A DNA stretch of 64,000 bases, from the NCBI RefSeq assembly GCF_963678635.1, contig NC_087062.1:80231200-80295199 (forward strand). Reading direction: 5' to 3'. Below the pieces are notes generated by a model. That model worked only from the letters and a program-made list of their open reading frames with translations. It ran no database searches and was not told where the DNA came from. Each line of letters starts with the position of its first letter. Positions within the stretch are counted from its first letter, which is position 1. Positions 10,131 through 20,596 of this stretch are shown here, one piece after another. Source of the stretch: Symsagittifera roscoffensis. Its lineage: Eukaryota > Xenacoelomorpha > Acoela > Convolutidae. Made by a program: the position numbers and the translations under genes.

Positions 10131-11665
10131 GACAGAGTTCTATGAAAGACTAGAACAGAAACAAGCCAATCAGGCGGAAATTAAGGAAGGGTTCTCGTTT
10201 CTGAACAAAGAAACCTATGAGGCGCTTCCTTTGACGAGATGGTTGGACAAATCTGGACATCCGATTCCGGGACACCCCGAGTTACCGGTGGAGAAGGCAG
10301 CGGAAATAAAGCTCTTATCAAAGAAGGACCCGGTGCCTTTGGATCTGTTGCTACGTTCCAACCTGGTCCAACAGGAATTCTCTCGTTTGAACATAACCAG
10401 CCTCTCATTGCTGGACAATACGGTGCAGGTCACTCCTCAAGTGATGCGGATGCTGGGTGAATTGTTGGAGAGAGAAGTGACAAGAGATGAACCCGAGTGG
10501 GCAGCAGCCATGGCATCGCTAACAGTCAGTGAGAAAATAAAGATTATGCCATCAAGACGTCAACGCAAAGAAAATGAGAGGCATTGTAGGACTATAGTTC
10601 AGCAACTAGTGTCCTCGATACCCCAAAACGTCTTGACAAGTACATCATACAAACAGAAAGAACAGGTGAAAGGGACACAAAAGAAAACCGTCATCTTTGA
10701 GGATCAGGATCAAAACGGCGAAGAGGTTGAACAAAACCTGGGGCAAGAAAGTTTGTCCGGGTAGAAGGTTATTGATGATAACAAGGGAGTTTAACAAGAA
10801 GACCCGGGACAAGAAATTTTGTCCTCGGAGTCAGGTGTAGAAGAATATGTTGAAGGTGAGAAACAAGACCTGGAGGATAAAATTTCGTCCGGGGAGTTCA
10901 GATGGATGAGCAGAACGCATAAATCTGATCCCGGAGGAGAAACATGCTCAGTGACAGATTCTTCCGTTGATGAAAACTCGAGGAATTCAGGAATTCACAC
11001 TTACTCAGACAGGAACTCGAGCACAGGATCGGAATTGTCAGAGCTAGCGATCCACACGTTGCTAGTGGAGACTCGAGCAAGAGAACTGGACAGAGAGTTA
11101 CATCAAGACCCTGACAGTGATCGTTACCTGCTACGTAGCGAAACAGTCTTTGACAACGCAGCGTTTGATCTAGAAACAGTAGCGGTACCGAAACGATCGA
11201 TGAGTTTGTTGCCGCAGAAAGAAGTGGTCAGGAATGATCTTCAATCATTCAGACAAGAGACAGAGCCATTGTCGAAATTTTGGTGCGTGAAGGGGGAAGA
11301 TGACACACATCAGCAAGATGAAACGAAAAGTCATTTGAGGGTCATAAAGACGTACTTGAAGGCAAGATACAGACTCTCATACCTATTAAGAGCAAAAAAA
11401 AATGACCGCATGACTAGTAACTTGAAAAGATGGATCGAAAATGGAAGACCAGGCAAAGGTGACCTGGAGGAAGACAGTTACCGTATTTTGAGACAGTTCT
11501 TTATGCAGAAAGAGGGAAGGCTATATCTGAACAAGGATGGGATCGTGGCTTGTAAGAGAAGAGAAGAAGACAAATTCCTGTAAAAATAAAACGCGATAGT
11601 GTTGCCGCAACTCTATCAGACAGAACTTTTATTCAGGTCGCATGATCAGATGGGCCATCTGGGAA
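10042..11665 (+). pseudogene. U1 RNase H-integrase linker and integrase N-terminus
   Basis: Two open frames (10042-10764 and 10819-11583) encode an acidic, Ser- and Glu-rich spacer after SKKTEFYERLEQKQANQ and PLTRWLDKSGHPIPGH. The end reads as the approach to an integrase H2C2 zinc domain: KEGRLYLNKDGIVACKRR, then, across a frameshift near 11580, YNAIVLPQLYQTELLFRSHD and MGH. The two His of an HHCC finger (H-D-Q-M-G-H) are present at about 11640-11656. The two Cys and the whole DDE catalytic core are absent. Sequence jumps straight to the SGNH-like region, so the unit cannot encode a working integrase. Confidence 0.65.
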
Positions 11666-11675
11666 TCACAATCAG

Positions 11676-13082
11676 TTGAAGTGTAACTTCACAGGAGCTC
11701 CGGATACGGTTCCGAGAGCCTGCTTCAATCGAGCGACCTGCAATCCAGCAGTAGACCTGCAGCAACCGCCACTTGGGACATCACATCTGATACTGGGGGA
11801 CAGCTTGGTCAGAGTGCTCCAAAATTTGAGGACTTCCTGGATCACCACCGTGATGGCGTTTGGAGGCGCAACGATAGCCCAGTTATTTCGGATGGTGGAG
11901 CTGATGAACTCAGGGAGAATCCCTCACGTGATGATCCTAGTAGGGGCAAACAACATCTCGGGAAGCTCAGATGACGAGGAGGCACTATTTACTACTCTCT
12001 GGCAGAAGTTCAACTGCGCTGTACTGACCGTCTACACTGCACCAATGAGCACGAAGATGTTGACAGCGGCAGGGAGGAGACATAATGAAGGAGTAATCAG
12101 GTGCAACAAAATCCTGAGGAATCTTGCAAGTCGGAATGCCGGAAGGATGATCCTTATGGATTTTGAGCATGAGCTGAGAGCTATGGATCAGGCGAGACTG
12201 ACCACTGACGGCATCCACTTTGACACCATCGAGGGACAAGCTTGGTTGAACAGAGTCTTCCAAGAGCGATTAGATGAAATAGAAGTAGCACTCTTTGACA
12301 CGGGAGTGCTAAAGAAGGAAGAGACACCGAATAAACCAGCAATTTCAACATTTGTGCCTCCTAACCTGGAAACACGTTTGAGAGTGGTCCCAGCCGTGAC
12401 CATCTATAAGCCGCAAAGCTCCAGCGAAACCGGGCCCAGGACGGACGTGCAAGATCGATTGGAGGAACCGCCCTTGAGAAGAACCATCAATCCTACACGA
12501 AGACTAGGGCCTGTCAACTCGGCAGCGGAAACGACCAGCACCTCTAGATCGGATACGAGATCAGAGACGAAGAGCACCATTCGAGAGAAGCAACGCCCCA
12601 ACAGGAGCTCTCTGATGTGGCCGAGGCCCATACCTTCTCCCTGGCACATATATAAGTATGATCTGATGAAACTGAATCTTCAGACGGTGAGTTTTGCAGC
12701 AGATGCCATGAGGATGCTGAATCGAGCGAGGTTATCTGTCAGTGGACTGTACTCGATGACAGGAATGGACTGGTTGATAGCTGCTGGCATAAACTTCAGC
12801 TCTACAACTGCCTTGAGGTTTGCCGACTTAGAGGGACTGCCCTCGAACAATACAATGGGACCAGTGAACGCAAGACCGTTACAAGACGTGAAACTGAATC
12901 ACGATGAAGGAAATCGAGAAGAGAGACCTGGAAGGTTCCTGACAACGAGGGCGCCGATTGGACAACATGTGAAGATGTTCAGGCAGGTGAAAGCACCCCC
13001 AGGCCATGTGAAAGAAAGGGCGTACCCGAAACAAAGAATCAGGAAGGTGATGTTCAGAGATACGGTGGGTTGCAGGCGATAA
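11676..13082 (+). pseudogene. U1 SGNH-hydrolase-like domain with long C-terminal extension
   Basis: A 468-residue frame. The N-terminal 200 residues show SGNH/GDSL blocks: LILGDSLVRV (G41-D42-S43, nucleophile Ser), FGGATIA (block II Gly), VMILVGANN (G90-x-N92-N93, block III) and DGIHFD (D178 and H181, block V). This fold hydrolyses esters, and its substrate here is unknown. Residues about 200-330 are a Pro/Ser/Arg-rich linker, followed by a helical part (SFAADAMRMLNRARLS). It lacks an 8-residue stretch (LWESMTVC) that U4 to U6 have, removed between short CTAT repeats. U1 is the only unit that keeps the GDS serine, because later units lost that block. Start is the first Met; the true reading probably came from upstream polyprotein. 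Confidence 0.65.
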
Positions 13083-13344
13083 AGAAAGACGAAACCATCT
13101 TTGCTGCATACGACAAGGCAGAAATGAGGAGGGCCAAAATTTTGATAGTCGCGAACTCAGACTTCGTACATACCTCCAAGTCTCTGTTTTGGCCTGACGT
13201 AATAATGTTGGCAGCGGTCGATCTGGACCTAACACAATCCGTGTCGATGGCAATCGGAGTGCAAAGGCAGACAGATATGAACCCAAACACAATTGTGTTC
13301 GCTGGCATCAATGAGCATCAAAACCAAGATGCTACAAAGATGAA
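13050..13344 (+). pseudogene. U1 second SGNH-like domain, truncated
   Basis: A frame at 13070-13372 reads KKDETIFAAYDKAEMRRAKI, VANSDFVHTSKSLFW, AAVDLDLTQSVSMAIGV and NTIVFAGINEHQNQ. A NSD...GINEH (GIND-H in other units) pattern at this spacing resembles SGNH blocks I and III with Gly replaced at the first position; this is inference. It is cut off near 13345, where the sequence changes into gag capsid DNA of U2 at the microhomology AAAGATGAATCTGATGG. U1 keeps CAA in LTQSV, where U2 to U6 have TAA. Confidence 0.5.
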
Positions 13345-14650
13345 TCTGATGGCTGTATTGATACCTGGATAGCGGTAATGAAACTGCATTTTGAAGAGAA
13401 TGACTTGTCAGAAAGACAAGAATGCAGTGCTCTCACCAGTAACCTGGAAGGTCAGCCCTAAATTGTGTAATGGCCAAAAAGCAATACCAGCGGGATACTG
13501 CTGAGAAAATCTTTGAAATCTTGTTAAATCGTTTTGGCTCAGGGGTGCAAGGACACCAAGCAATGATGCGCTTCGAGAATTGGAGGCAACGTGAAGACGA
13601 GACGATAGACAAGTTTCTAGACAATTTGGAGATGCTGAGGAGGCGTAGCCAACCAGACGATTTGAACAGAAGAATGAACCTTGCAGTAGCCTCAAACTTC
13701 TTCGATGGTGTAAAAAATGATGAGCTACGAACGATGTTAGCAATGCATTACACAACGCTTTCAACCAATGCTCCTACACCAGAGGATTTGAGACTCAAGT
13801 CAAAAGAAAATTTTTCACAGAAGCCTTCATCGAGATCTGGATATTACAAAAAAAGGCAGTTTTAACAATGGACCAGCAAACCAAGGTAACAACTGGTACA
13901 AACCAAGGGACGATATGGACAAGAGACGCTCTTGCGCAAATTGCAGTTCGACGGCCATCATGTGACAGCAAGCCCAACCATTAAACAGGGCATGAAAGCA
14001 ATAGGCTTTAGCCTCGAGGATGAAGATGCGTCAGAGGTCGATCATGAAGTTTTCATGAGAGGAATAATTGCGAAGTTTGGCCCAAGGTGCTTCTTTTGTA
14101 AATTGGAAAGTCAATTAAAATGAATTAATCAAAATTTTGGGATGCTGTGGCAGACATCAAGCATCCAAGGCATGAGGAAACTTTATCGGGTGTGAAAGGC
14201 AGCAAGGCTCGCCTTTTGAGTGAAGCGGAGGCACGCAGAAAGGAGAAACTGCAAGAGCTGGCAACAAAGAAGATGCAGCCAGTAAGGGAAGAGATACGTG
14301 AACCGGAACCGGTTAATGCGGCAGATGACTTCAAGATCGATTATAGGGCAGTCGTGAGGGATGCTCTAAACAGAGTCCAGCAGGAGTTGGTGAAGAAGGA
14401 GATCGAACAAAAGGTGAAGCTCGAGCTAGAGAATGAGAAAGTTCAGGAAAAGCTAAACGCATTCGAGGCATCAGAAGTCGAAGAAATGAAAGCACCAAGT
14501 AGTTTGAGCATGAAACTAAATGTGATCTCGGGGCAGACGTTTGAAATGGTGCCACAAGGAAGCAGAATACAGTCAATAAACTCAGTGGCGGGACATCAGG
14601 TGATCAAGAACCTAATTGAACCCTCAGAGTTGATAAAGATAATATTTTAA
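13345..14650 (+). pseudogene. U2 gag capsid, nucleocapsid and helical region
   Basis: Begins inside gag at the sequence for DGCIDTWIAV and then gives the capsid in its proper orientation (13470-13864): YQRDTAEKIFEILLNRFGSG, MMRFENWRQREDETIDKFL, NDELRTMLAMHYTTLS. A frameshift near 13856 follows. The first zinc knuckle keeps Cys (CANCSS) but is frameshifted at CGACGGCC. The second reads CFFCKLESQ and ends early. The Lys/Glu-rich helical region is open at 14147-14650. At about 14631 it jumps from NLIEPSE to DKDNIL, deleting the protease region by a junction different from that in U3 to U5. Confidence 0.75.
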
Positions 14651-15581
14651 AGAGAATTGATGAATTTAATAAACTGTTTTCAATGAAATTCGAAACGAAT
14701 GACGGTTTATCGAGCTGCTCGAATTTTCCGGAACGCCCCTTTCACCGAACACGAAATAGAATTAGAGGAAGGCGCCATTCCTCATAGGGAAGGCGCAAGG
14801 CGAATGACGCCTAATAAATCGGAAGCGTGCCGAGCGGAAATAGAAATATTGTTCGAATACGACATGATAGAACCCTCGAAATTGCCTTGGTTTTGCGGGG
14901 TAGTCATGGCCAAGAAGAAGGGGGCAGCTTAGGTTCTGTTGCGTCTTTCGTTACCTGAACGCAGTGACAATAAAAGATGCGTACCCGATACCGCGAATAG
15001 ACGAGAGACTCTCAAAATTGGTGACGCCAAGTTCTTCACCACACTGGACTTGGGTTCTGCCTTCTGGAAGTTCCCTCTGCGGAAGAAGGACAGAGAAAAG
15101 ACCGTATTCGCATGTGAATTGGGGTTGTACCAGTGGAAGAGGATGACCTTCGGCTTGTGCAACGCCACGCGCCACTTTTCAGAGACTGATGGCTCAGGCT
15201 TTGACCAGAGTGACGAAGAAATATGGAAACTTTGTGACGTGTTACGTGGATGACGTGGTCATAGCAACGCCCACCTTGGAAGACCACATTGATCGGCTCG
15301 ATGGGGTCTTTGGCTGCATGAAAAGAGCTGGCTTGAAATGCAAACCATCGAAATGTGAAATACTTAGGGTTTCAATCAAGTATCTAGGGAGAATGGTGGA
15401 CAGGCATGGCGTGAGGCCGGACCCGGAAGCAGTGGAGGCTGTGTTGAACTGGAAGGCTCCCAGAACAGACACCCAACTCGTGAGCTTCCTGGGGTTTGCC
15501 AATTTTTACCATGAGTTCATAAAAGGATACGCAGACAAGGTGTACCCCATGCAGAAACTGATGCGCAACAAAGTAAAGAAG
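14631..15581 (+). pseudogene. U2 reverse transcriptase
   Basis: A further deletion near 14740 removes about 160 bp before the RT fingers, which are then cleaner than in U1: EHEIELEEGAIPHREGARR, YDMIEPSKLPWFCGVVMAKK (14745-14925). The palm repeats the U1 motifs: TTLDLGSAFW, GLCNAT and CYVDDVVIA (15240-15266). It has the same extra base in the G run (about 14924) and the same extra T (about 15175-15178) as every other copy. The sequence ends abruptly at LMRNKVKK, where it meets an inverted piece of the 3-prime region. No RNase H or integrase follows. Confidence 0.8.
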
Positions 15582-15908
15582 CCCCACTTACGTATCCCAT
15601 GAACTTCCTTCCCAGTATCGATTCCAACTCCTCCTTTGTTCTCTCTGGAACTGCAGAGAACATCTTACATAGCAACTCGTAAGATTTTTTGGACATTCTC
15701 GTTAGTCTCACACACTTTGGCACTGAGAAGGCCTTTTCCACGATTGTTCTCATACTCTTTACATCCACAGCTACGAAATGCACCGGGTATCTGCTCTTGC
15801 ACATTGTCCCAAATCCATGACCTCTTCGACTCGTTTCCTTTTCGCCGAATTGACAGCTTTCATCGATATCTCCGAATCCACGTTCGTCTTTCCTACTCTC
15901 CTCGGCAT
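15582..15908 (-). pseudogene. Inverted composite fragment of the 3-prime region (U2)
   Basis: Read on the minus strand this encodes MCKSRYPVHFVAVDVKS, RTIVEKAFSVPKCVRL, LLCKMFSAVPERTKEELE and GRKFMGYVSG, which match the U6 3-prime region at about 35500-35725 in opposite orientation. Its other end (GDIDESCQFGEKETSRR) resembles U6 near 33500-33560, so the fragment was deleted internally before or during inversion. It has KEELESIL in frame, where U6 carries a 5-bp insertion and shifts frame. It therefore preserves an older, undamaged version of that stretch. Confidence 0.75.
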
Positions 15909-16722
15909 CCTCTAGATCGGATACGAGATCAGAGACGACGAGCACCATTCGAGAGGAGCAACGCCCCAACAGGAGCTCTCTGATGTGGTCGAGGCCCATA
16001 CCTTCTCCCTGGCACAAACATAAGTATGATCTCATGAAACTGAATCATCAGACGGTGAGTTTTGCAGCAGATGCCATGAGGATGCTGAATCGAGCGAGGT
16101 TATCTGTCAGTGGACTGTACTCGATAACAGGAGTGGACTGGTTGATAGCTGCTGGCATAAACTTCAGCTCTACAACTGCCTTGAGGTTTGCCGACTTAAA
16201 GGGACTGCCCTCGAACATTACAATGGGTCCAGTGAACGCAAGACCGTTACAAGACGTGAAACTGAATCACGATGAACGAAATCGAGAAGAGAGACCTGGA
16301 AGGTTCCTGACAACGAGGGCGCCGATTGGACAACATGTGAAGATGTTCAGGCAGGTGAAAGCACCCCCAGGCCATGTGAAAGAAAGGGCGTACCCGAAAC
16401 AAGTGAATCAGGAAGGTGATATTCAGAGATACGGTGGGTTGCAGGCGATAAAGAAAGACGAAACCATCTTTACTGCATACGACAAGGCAGAAATGAGGAA
16501 GGCTAAAATCATGATATTCGCGAACTCAGACTTCGTACATACCTCCAAGTCTCTGTTTTGGCCTGACGTAATAATGTTGGCAGCGGTCGACCTGAACCTA
16601 ACATAATCCGTGTCGATGGCGATCGGAGTGCAAAGGTAGACAGATATGAACCCAAACACAATTGTGTTCGCTGGCATCAATGACCATCAAAACCAAGATG
16701 CTACAAAGATTAATCTGATTAA
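15909..16722 (+). pseudogene. U2 SGNH-domain C-terminal part and second SGNH-like block
   Basis: Resumes the plus strand in the Pro/Ser linker of the SGNH protein (15983-16606: SPWHKHKYDLMKL, SFAADAMRMLNRARLS, GVDWLIAAGINFSS) and continues into the second SGNH-like block (FANSDFVHTSKSLFW, AAVDLNLT). A TAA at 16604-16606 replaces the Gln codon of U1. After it the frame resumes with SVSMAIGV and ends in GINDHQNQDATKIN. The unit ends where this meets the gag knuckle DNA at about 16723. The GDS, GANN and DGIH blocks of the first SGNH domain are missing here. Confidence 0.65.
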
Positions 16723-17640
16723 CACTTTGGCCCAAGGTGCTTCTTATGTAAATTGGAAAGTCAATTAAAATGAATTGTTCAAAATTTTGGGATGCTGTGG
16801 CAAACATCAAGCATCCAAGGCATGAGGAAACTTTATCGGGTGTGAAAGGCAGCAAGGCTCGCCTGTTGAGTGAAGCGGCGGCACGCAGAAAGGAGAAACT
16901 GCAAGAGCTGGCAACAAAGAAGATGCAGCCAGTAAGGGAAGAGATACGTGAACCGGAACCGGTTAATGCGGCAGATGACTTCAAGATCGGTTATAGGGCA
17001 GTCGTGAGGGATGCTCTAAACAGAGTCCAGCAGGAGTTGGTGAAGAAGGAGATCGAACAAAAGGTGAAGCTCGAGCTAGAGAATGAGAAAGTTCAGGAAA
17101 AGCTAAACGCATTCGAGGCATCAAAAGTCGAAGAAATGAAAGCACCAAGTAGTTTGAGCATGAAACTAAATGTGATCTCTGGGCAGACGTTCGGAATGGT
17201 GCCACAAGGAAGCAGAATACAGTCAATAATTTCAGTGGCGGGACATCAGGTGATCAAGAACCTAATTGAACCCTCAGAGTTCACTACGATGCATTTAGAC
17301 ACATATGCAGATTATCTGAGACAAGTAGAGCCACGCACTGAGTCGAGGGCTGTACGAGCGTTGTTGACAACGGGTGGCCCACTAATGATGAAACTCCACA
17401 AAACTTGAAGAGATCTAGTGTGAAAGACTGCCCGAATCATGCTGATAAAGATAATATTTTAAAGAGAATTGATGAATTCAATAAACTGTTTTCAATGAAA
17501 TTCGAAACGAATGGCGGTTTATCGAGCTGCTCGAATTTTCCGGAACGCCCCTTGTCATACGAACTAGAATCCGACAAACCGGTTTTGCCGAAGATAGAAC
17601 ACTTAAGAGGGAAAATAGGTGAAAGAGATTTTGAATCATG
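16723..17640 (+). pseudogene. U3 gag helical region joined to RT linker
   Basis: Starts in the second zinc knuckle (CACTTTGGCCCAAGGTG, then a shifted remnant) and continues into the Lys/Glu-rich helical region (16770-17408), which ends LLTTGGPLMMKLHKT and a stop. At about 17398 the sequence jumps from GAAACTCCA to CACAAAACTTG. Compared with U1, about 890 bp containing the protease are gone. The same junction occurs in U4 and U5. 17405-17641 is the RT linker (KDCPNHADKDNILKRIDEFN). Confidence 0.7.
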
Positions 17641-18536
17641 AAGGGCGGTTCCTGAAATCGGAATGCGGACGTATTTTCAAAACGTAAGGCGGACATCGGT
17701 TGCTGCAACTTCACCGAACAGGAAATAGAATTAGAGGAAGGCGCCATTCCTCATAGGGAAGGCGCAAGGCGAATGACGCCTTATAAATCGGAAGCGTGCC
17801 GAGCGGAAATAGAAATATTGTTCGAATACGACATGATAGAACCCTTGAAATTGCCTTGGTTTTGCGGGGTAGTCATGGCCAAGAAGAAGGGGGCAGCTTA
17901 GGTTCTGTTGCGTCTTTCGTTACCTGAACGCAGTGACAATAAAAGATGCGTACCCGATACCGCGAATAGACGAGAGCCTCTCAAAATTGGCGACCACACT
18001 GGACTTGGGTTCTGCCTTCTGGAAGTTCCCTCTGCGGAAGAAGGACAGAGAAAAGACCGTATTCGCATGTGAATTGGGGTTGTACCAGTGGAAGAGGATG
18101 ACCTTCGGCTTGTGCAACGCCACGCGCCACTTTTCAGAGACTGATGGCTCAGGCTTTGACCAGAGTGACGAAGAAATATGGGAACCTTGTGACGTGTTAC
18201 GTGGATGACATGGTCACAGCAACACCCACCTTGGAAGACCACATTGATCGGCTCGATGGGGTTTTTGGCTGCATGAAAAGAGCTGGCTTGAAATGCAAAC
18301 CATCGAAATGTAAAATCCTTAGGGATTCAATCAAGTATCTAGGGAGAATGGTGGACAGGCATGGCGTGAGGCTAGACCCGGAAGCAGTGGAGGCTGTGTT
18401 GACATGGAAGGCTCCCAGAACAGACACACAACTCATGAGCTTCCTGGGGTTTGCCAATTTTTACCATGAGTTCATAAAAGGATACGCAGACAAGGTGTAC
18501 CCCATGCAGAAACTGATGCGCAACAAAGTAAAGAAG
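17641..18536 (+). pseudogene. U3 reverse transcriptase
   Basis: RT with the array-wide extra base near 17891 and the extra T near 18130. A private 14-bp deletion at about 17991 removes the sequence for DAKFF and shifts frame just before the first catalytic Asp. The catalytic box is CYVDDMVTA, with Val changed to Met after the YVDD. The thumb is intact (IKYLGRMVDRHGV). The copy ends at LMRNKVKK against the second inverted fragment, exactly as in U2. Confidence 0.8.
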
Positions 18537-18863
18537 CCCCACTTACGTATCCCATGAACTTCCTTCCCAGTATCGATTCCAACTCCTCCTTTGTTCTCTC
18601 TGGAACTGCAGAGAACATCTTACATAGCAACTCGTAAGATTTTTTGGACATTCTCGTTAGTCTCACACACTTTGGCACTGAGAAGGCCTTTTCCACGATT
18701 GTTCTCATACTCTTTACATCCACAGCTACGAAATGCACCGGGTATCTGCTCTTGCACATTGTCCCAAATCCATGACCTCTTCGACTCGTTTCCTTTTCGC
18801 CGAATTGACAGCTTTCATCGATATCTCCGAATCCACGTTCGTCTTTCCTACTCTCCTCGGCAT
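18537..18863 (-). pseudogene. Inverted composite fragment of the 3-prime region (U3 copy)
   Basis: Second copy of the fragment at 15582-15908, with an identical translation. It exists because of the 2955-bp tandem duplication, not a second inversion. It again reads MCKSRYPVHFVAVDVKS on the minus strand. Confidence 0.75.
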
Positions 18864-19677
18864 CCTCTAGATCGGATACGAGATCAGAGACGACGAGCAC
18901 CATTCGAGAGGAGCAACGCCCCAACAGGAGCTCTCTGATGTGGTCGAGGCCCATACCTTCTCCCTGGCACAAACATAAGTATGATCTCATGAAACTGAAT
19001 CATCAGACGGTGAGTTTTGCAGCAGATGCCATGAGGATGCTGAATCGAGCGAGGTTATCTGTCAGTGGACTGTACTCGATAACAGGAGTGGACTGGTTGA
19101 TAGCTGCTGGCATAAACTTCAGCTCTACAACTGCCTTGAGGTTTGCCGACTTAAAGGGACTGCCCTCGAACATTACAATGGGTCCAGTGAACGCAAGACC
19201 GTTACAAGACGTGAAACTGAATCACGATGAACGAAATCGAGAAGAGAGACCTGGAAGGTTCCTGACAACGAGGGCGCCGATTGGACAACATGTGAAGATG
19301 TTCAGGCAGGTGAAAGCACCCCCAGGCCATGTGAAAGAAAGGGCGTACCCGAAACAAGTGAATCAGGAAGGTGATATTCAGAGATACGGTGGGTTGCAGG
19401 CGATAAAGAAAGACGAAACCATCTTTACTGCATACGACAAGGCAGAAATGAGGAAGGCTAAAATCATGATATTCGCGAACTCAGACTTCGTACATACCTC
19501 CAAGTCTCTGTTTTGGCCTGACGTAATAATGTTGGCAGCGGTCGACCTGAACCTAACATAATCCGTGTCGATGGCGATCGGAGTGCAAAGGTAGACAGAT
19601 ATGAACCCAAACACAATTGTGTTCGCTGGCATCAATGACCATCAAAACCAAGATGCTACAAAGATTAATCTGATTAA
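18864..19677 (+). pseudogene. U3 SGNH C-terminal part and second SGNH-like block
   Basis: Same content as 15909-16722 at offset 2955: linker and helical part of the SGNH protein (18938-19561), the TAA in place of Gln at 19559-19561, then SVSMAIGV and GINDHQNQ. The catalytic blocks of the first SGNH domain are absent. It joins to gag knuckle DNA at about 19678. Confidence 0.65.
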
Positions 19678-20596
19678 CACTTTGGCCCAAGGTGCTTCTT
19701 ATGTAAATTGGAAAGTCAATTAAAATGAATTGTTCAAAATTTTGGGATGCTGTGGCAAACATCAAGCATCCAAGGCATGAGGAAACTTTATCGGGTGTGA
19801 AAGGCAGCAAGGCTCGCCTGTTGAGTGAAGCGGCGGCACGCAGAAAGGAGAAACTGCAAGAGCTGGCAACAAAGAAGATGCAGCCAGTAAGGGAAGAGAT
19901 ACGTGAACCGGAACCGGTTAATGCGGCAGATGACTTCAAGATCGGTTATAGGGCAGTCGTGAGGGATGCTCTAAACAGAGTCCAGCAGGAGTTGGTGAAG
20001 AAGGAGATCGAACAAAAGGTGAAGCTCGAGCTAGAGAATGAGAAAGTTCAGGAAAAGCTAAACGCATTCGAGGCATCAAAAGTCGAAGAAATGAAAGCAC
20101 CAAGTAGTTTGAGCATGAAACTAAATGTGATCTCTGGGCAGACGTTCGGAATGGTGCCACAAGGAAGCAGAATACAGTCAATAATTTCAGTGGCGGGACA
20201 TCAGGTGATCAAGAACCTAATTGAACCCTCAGAGTTCACTACGATGCATTTAGACACATATGCAGATTATCTGAGACAAGTAGAGCCACGCACTGAGTCG
20301 AGGGCTGTACGAGCGTTGTTGACAACGGGTGGCCCACTAATGATGAAACTCCACAAAACTTGAAGAGATCTAGTGTGAAAGACTGCCCGAATCATGCTGA
20401 TAAAGATAATATTTTAAAGAGAATTGATGAATTCAATAAACTGTTTTCAATGAAATTCGAAACGAATGGCGGTTTATCGAGCTGCTCGAATTTTCCGGAA
20501 CGCCCCTTGTCATACGAACTAGAATCCGACAAACCGGTTTTGCCGAAGATAGAACACTTAAGAGGGAAAATAGGTGAAAGAGATTTTGAATCATGA
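19678..20596 (+). pseudogene. U4 gag helical region joined to RT linker
   Basis: Same structure as U3: partial zinc knuckle, Lys/Glu-rich helical region (19725-20363), the protease-deletion junction at about 20353, then the RT linker (20360-20596). One substitution shared with U3 (FKIGYRAVV for FKIDYRAVV) separates this pair from U1, U2 and U5. Confidence 0.7.

Noticed and set aside
13408-13764. Minus-strand ORF over U2 capsid
   Set aside because: Antisense shadow of the gag capsid, which is clearly coding on the plus strand.
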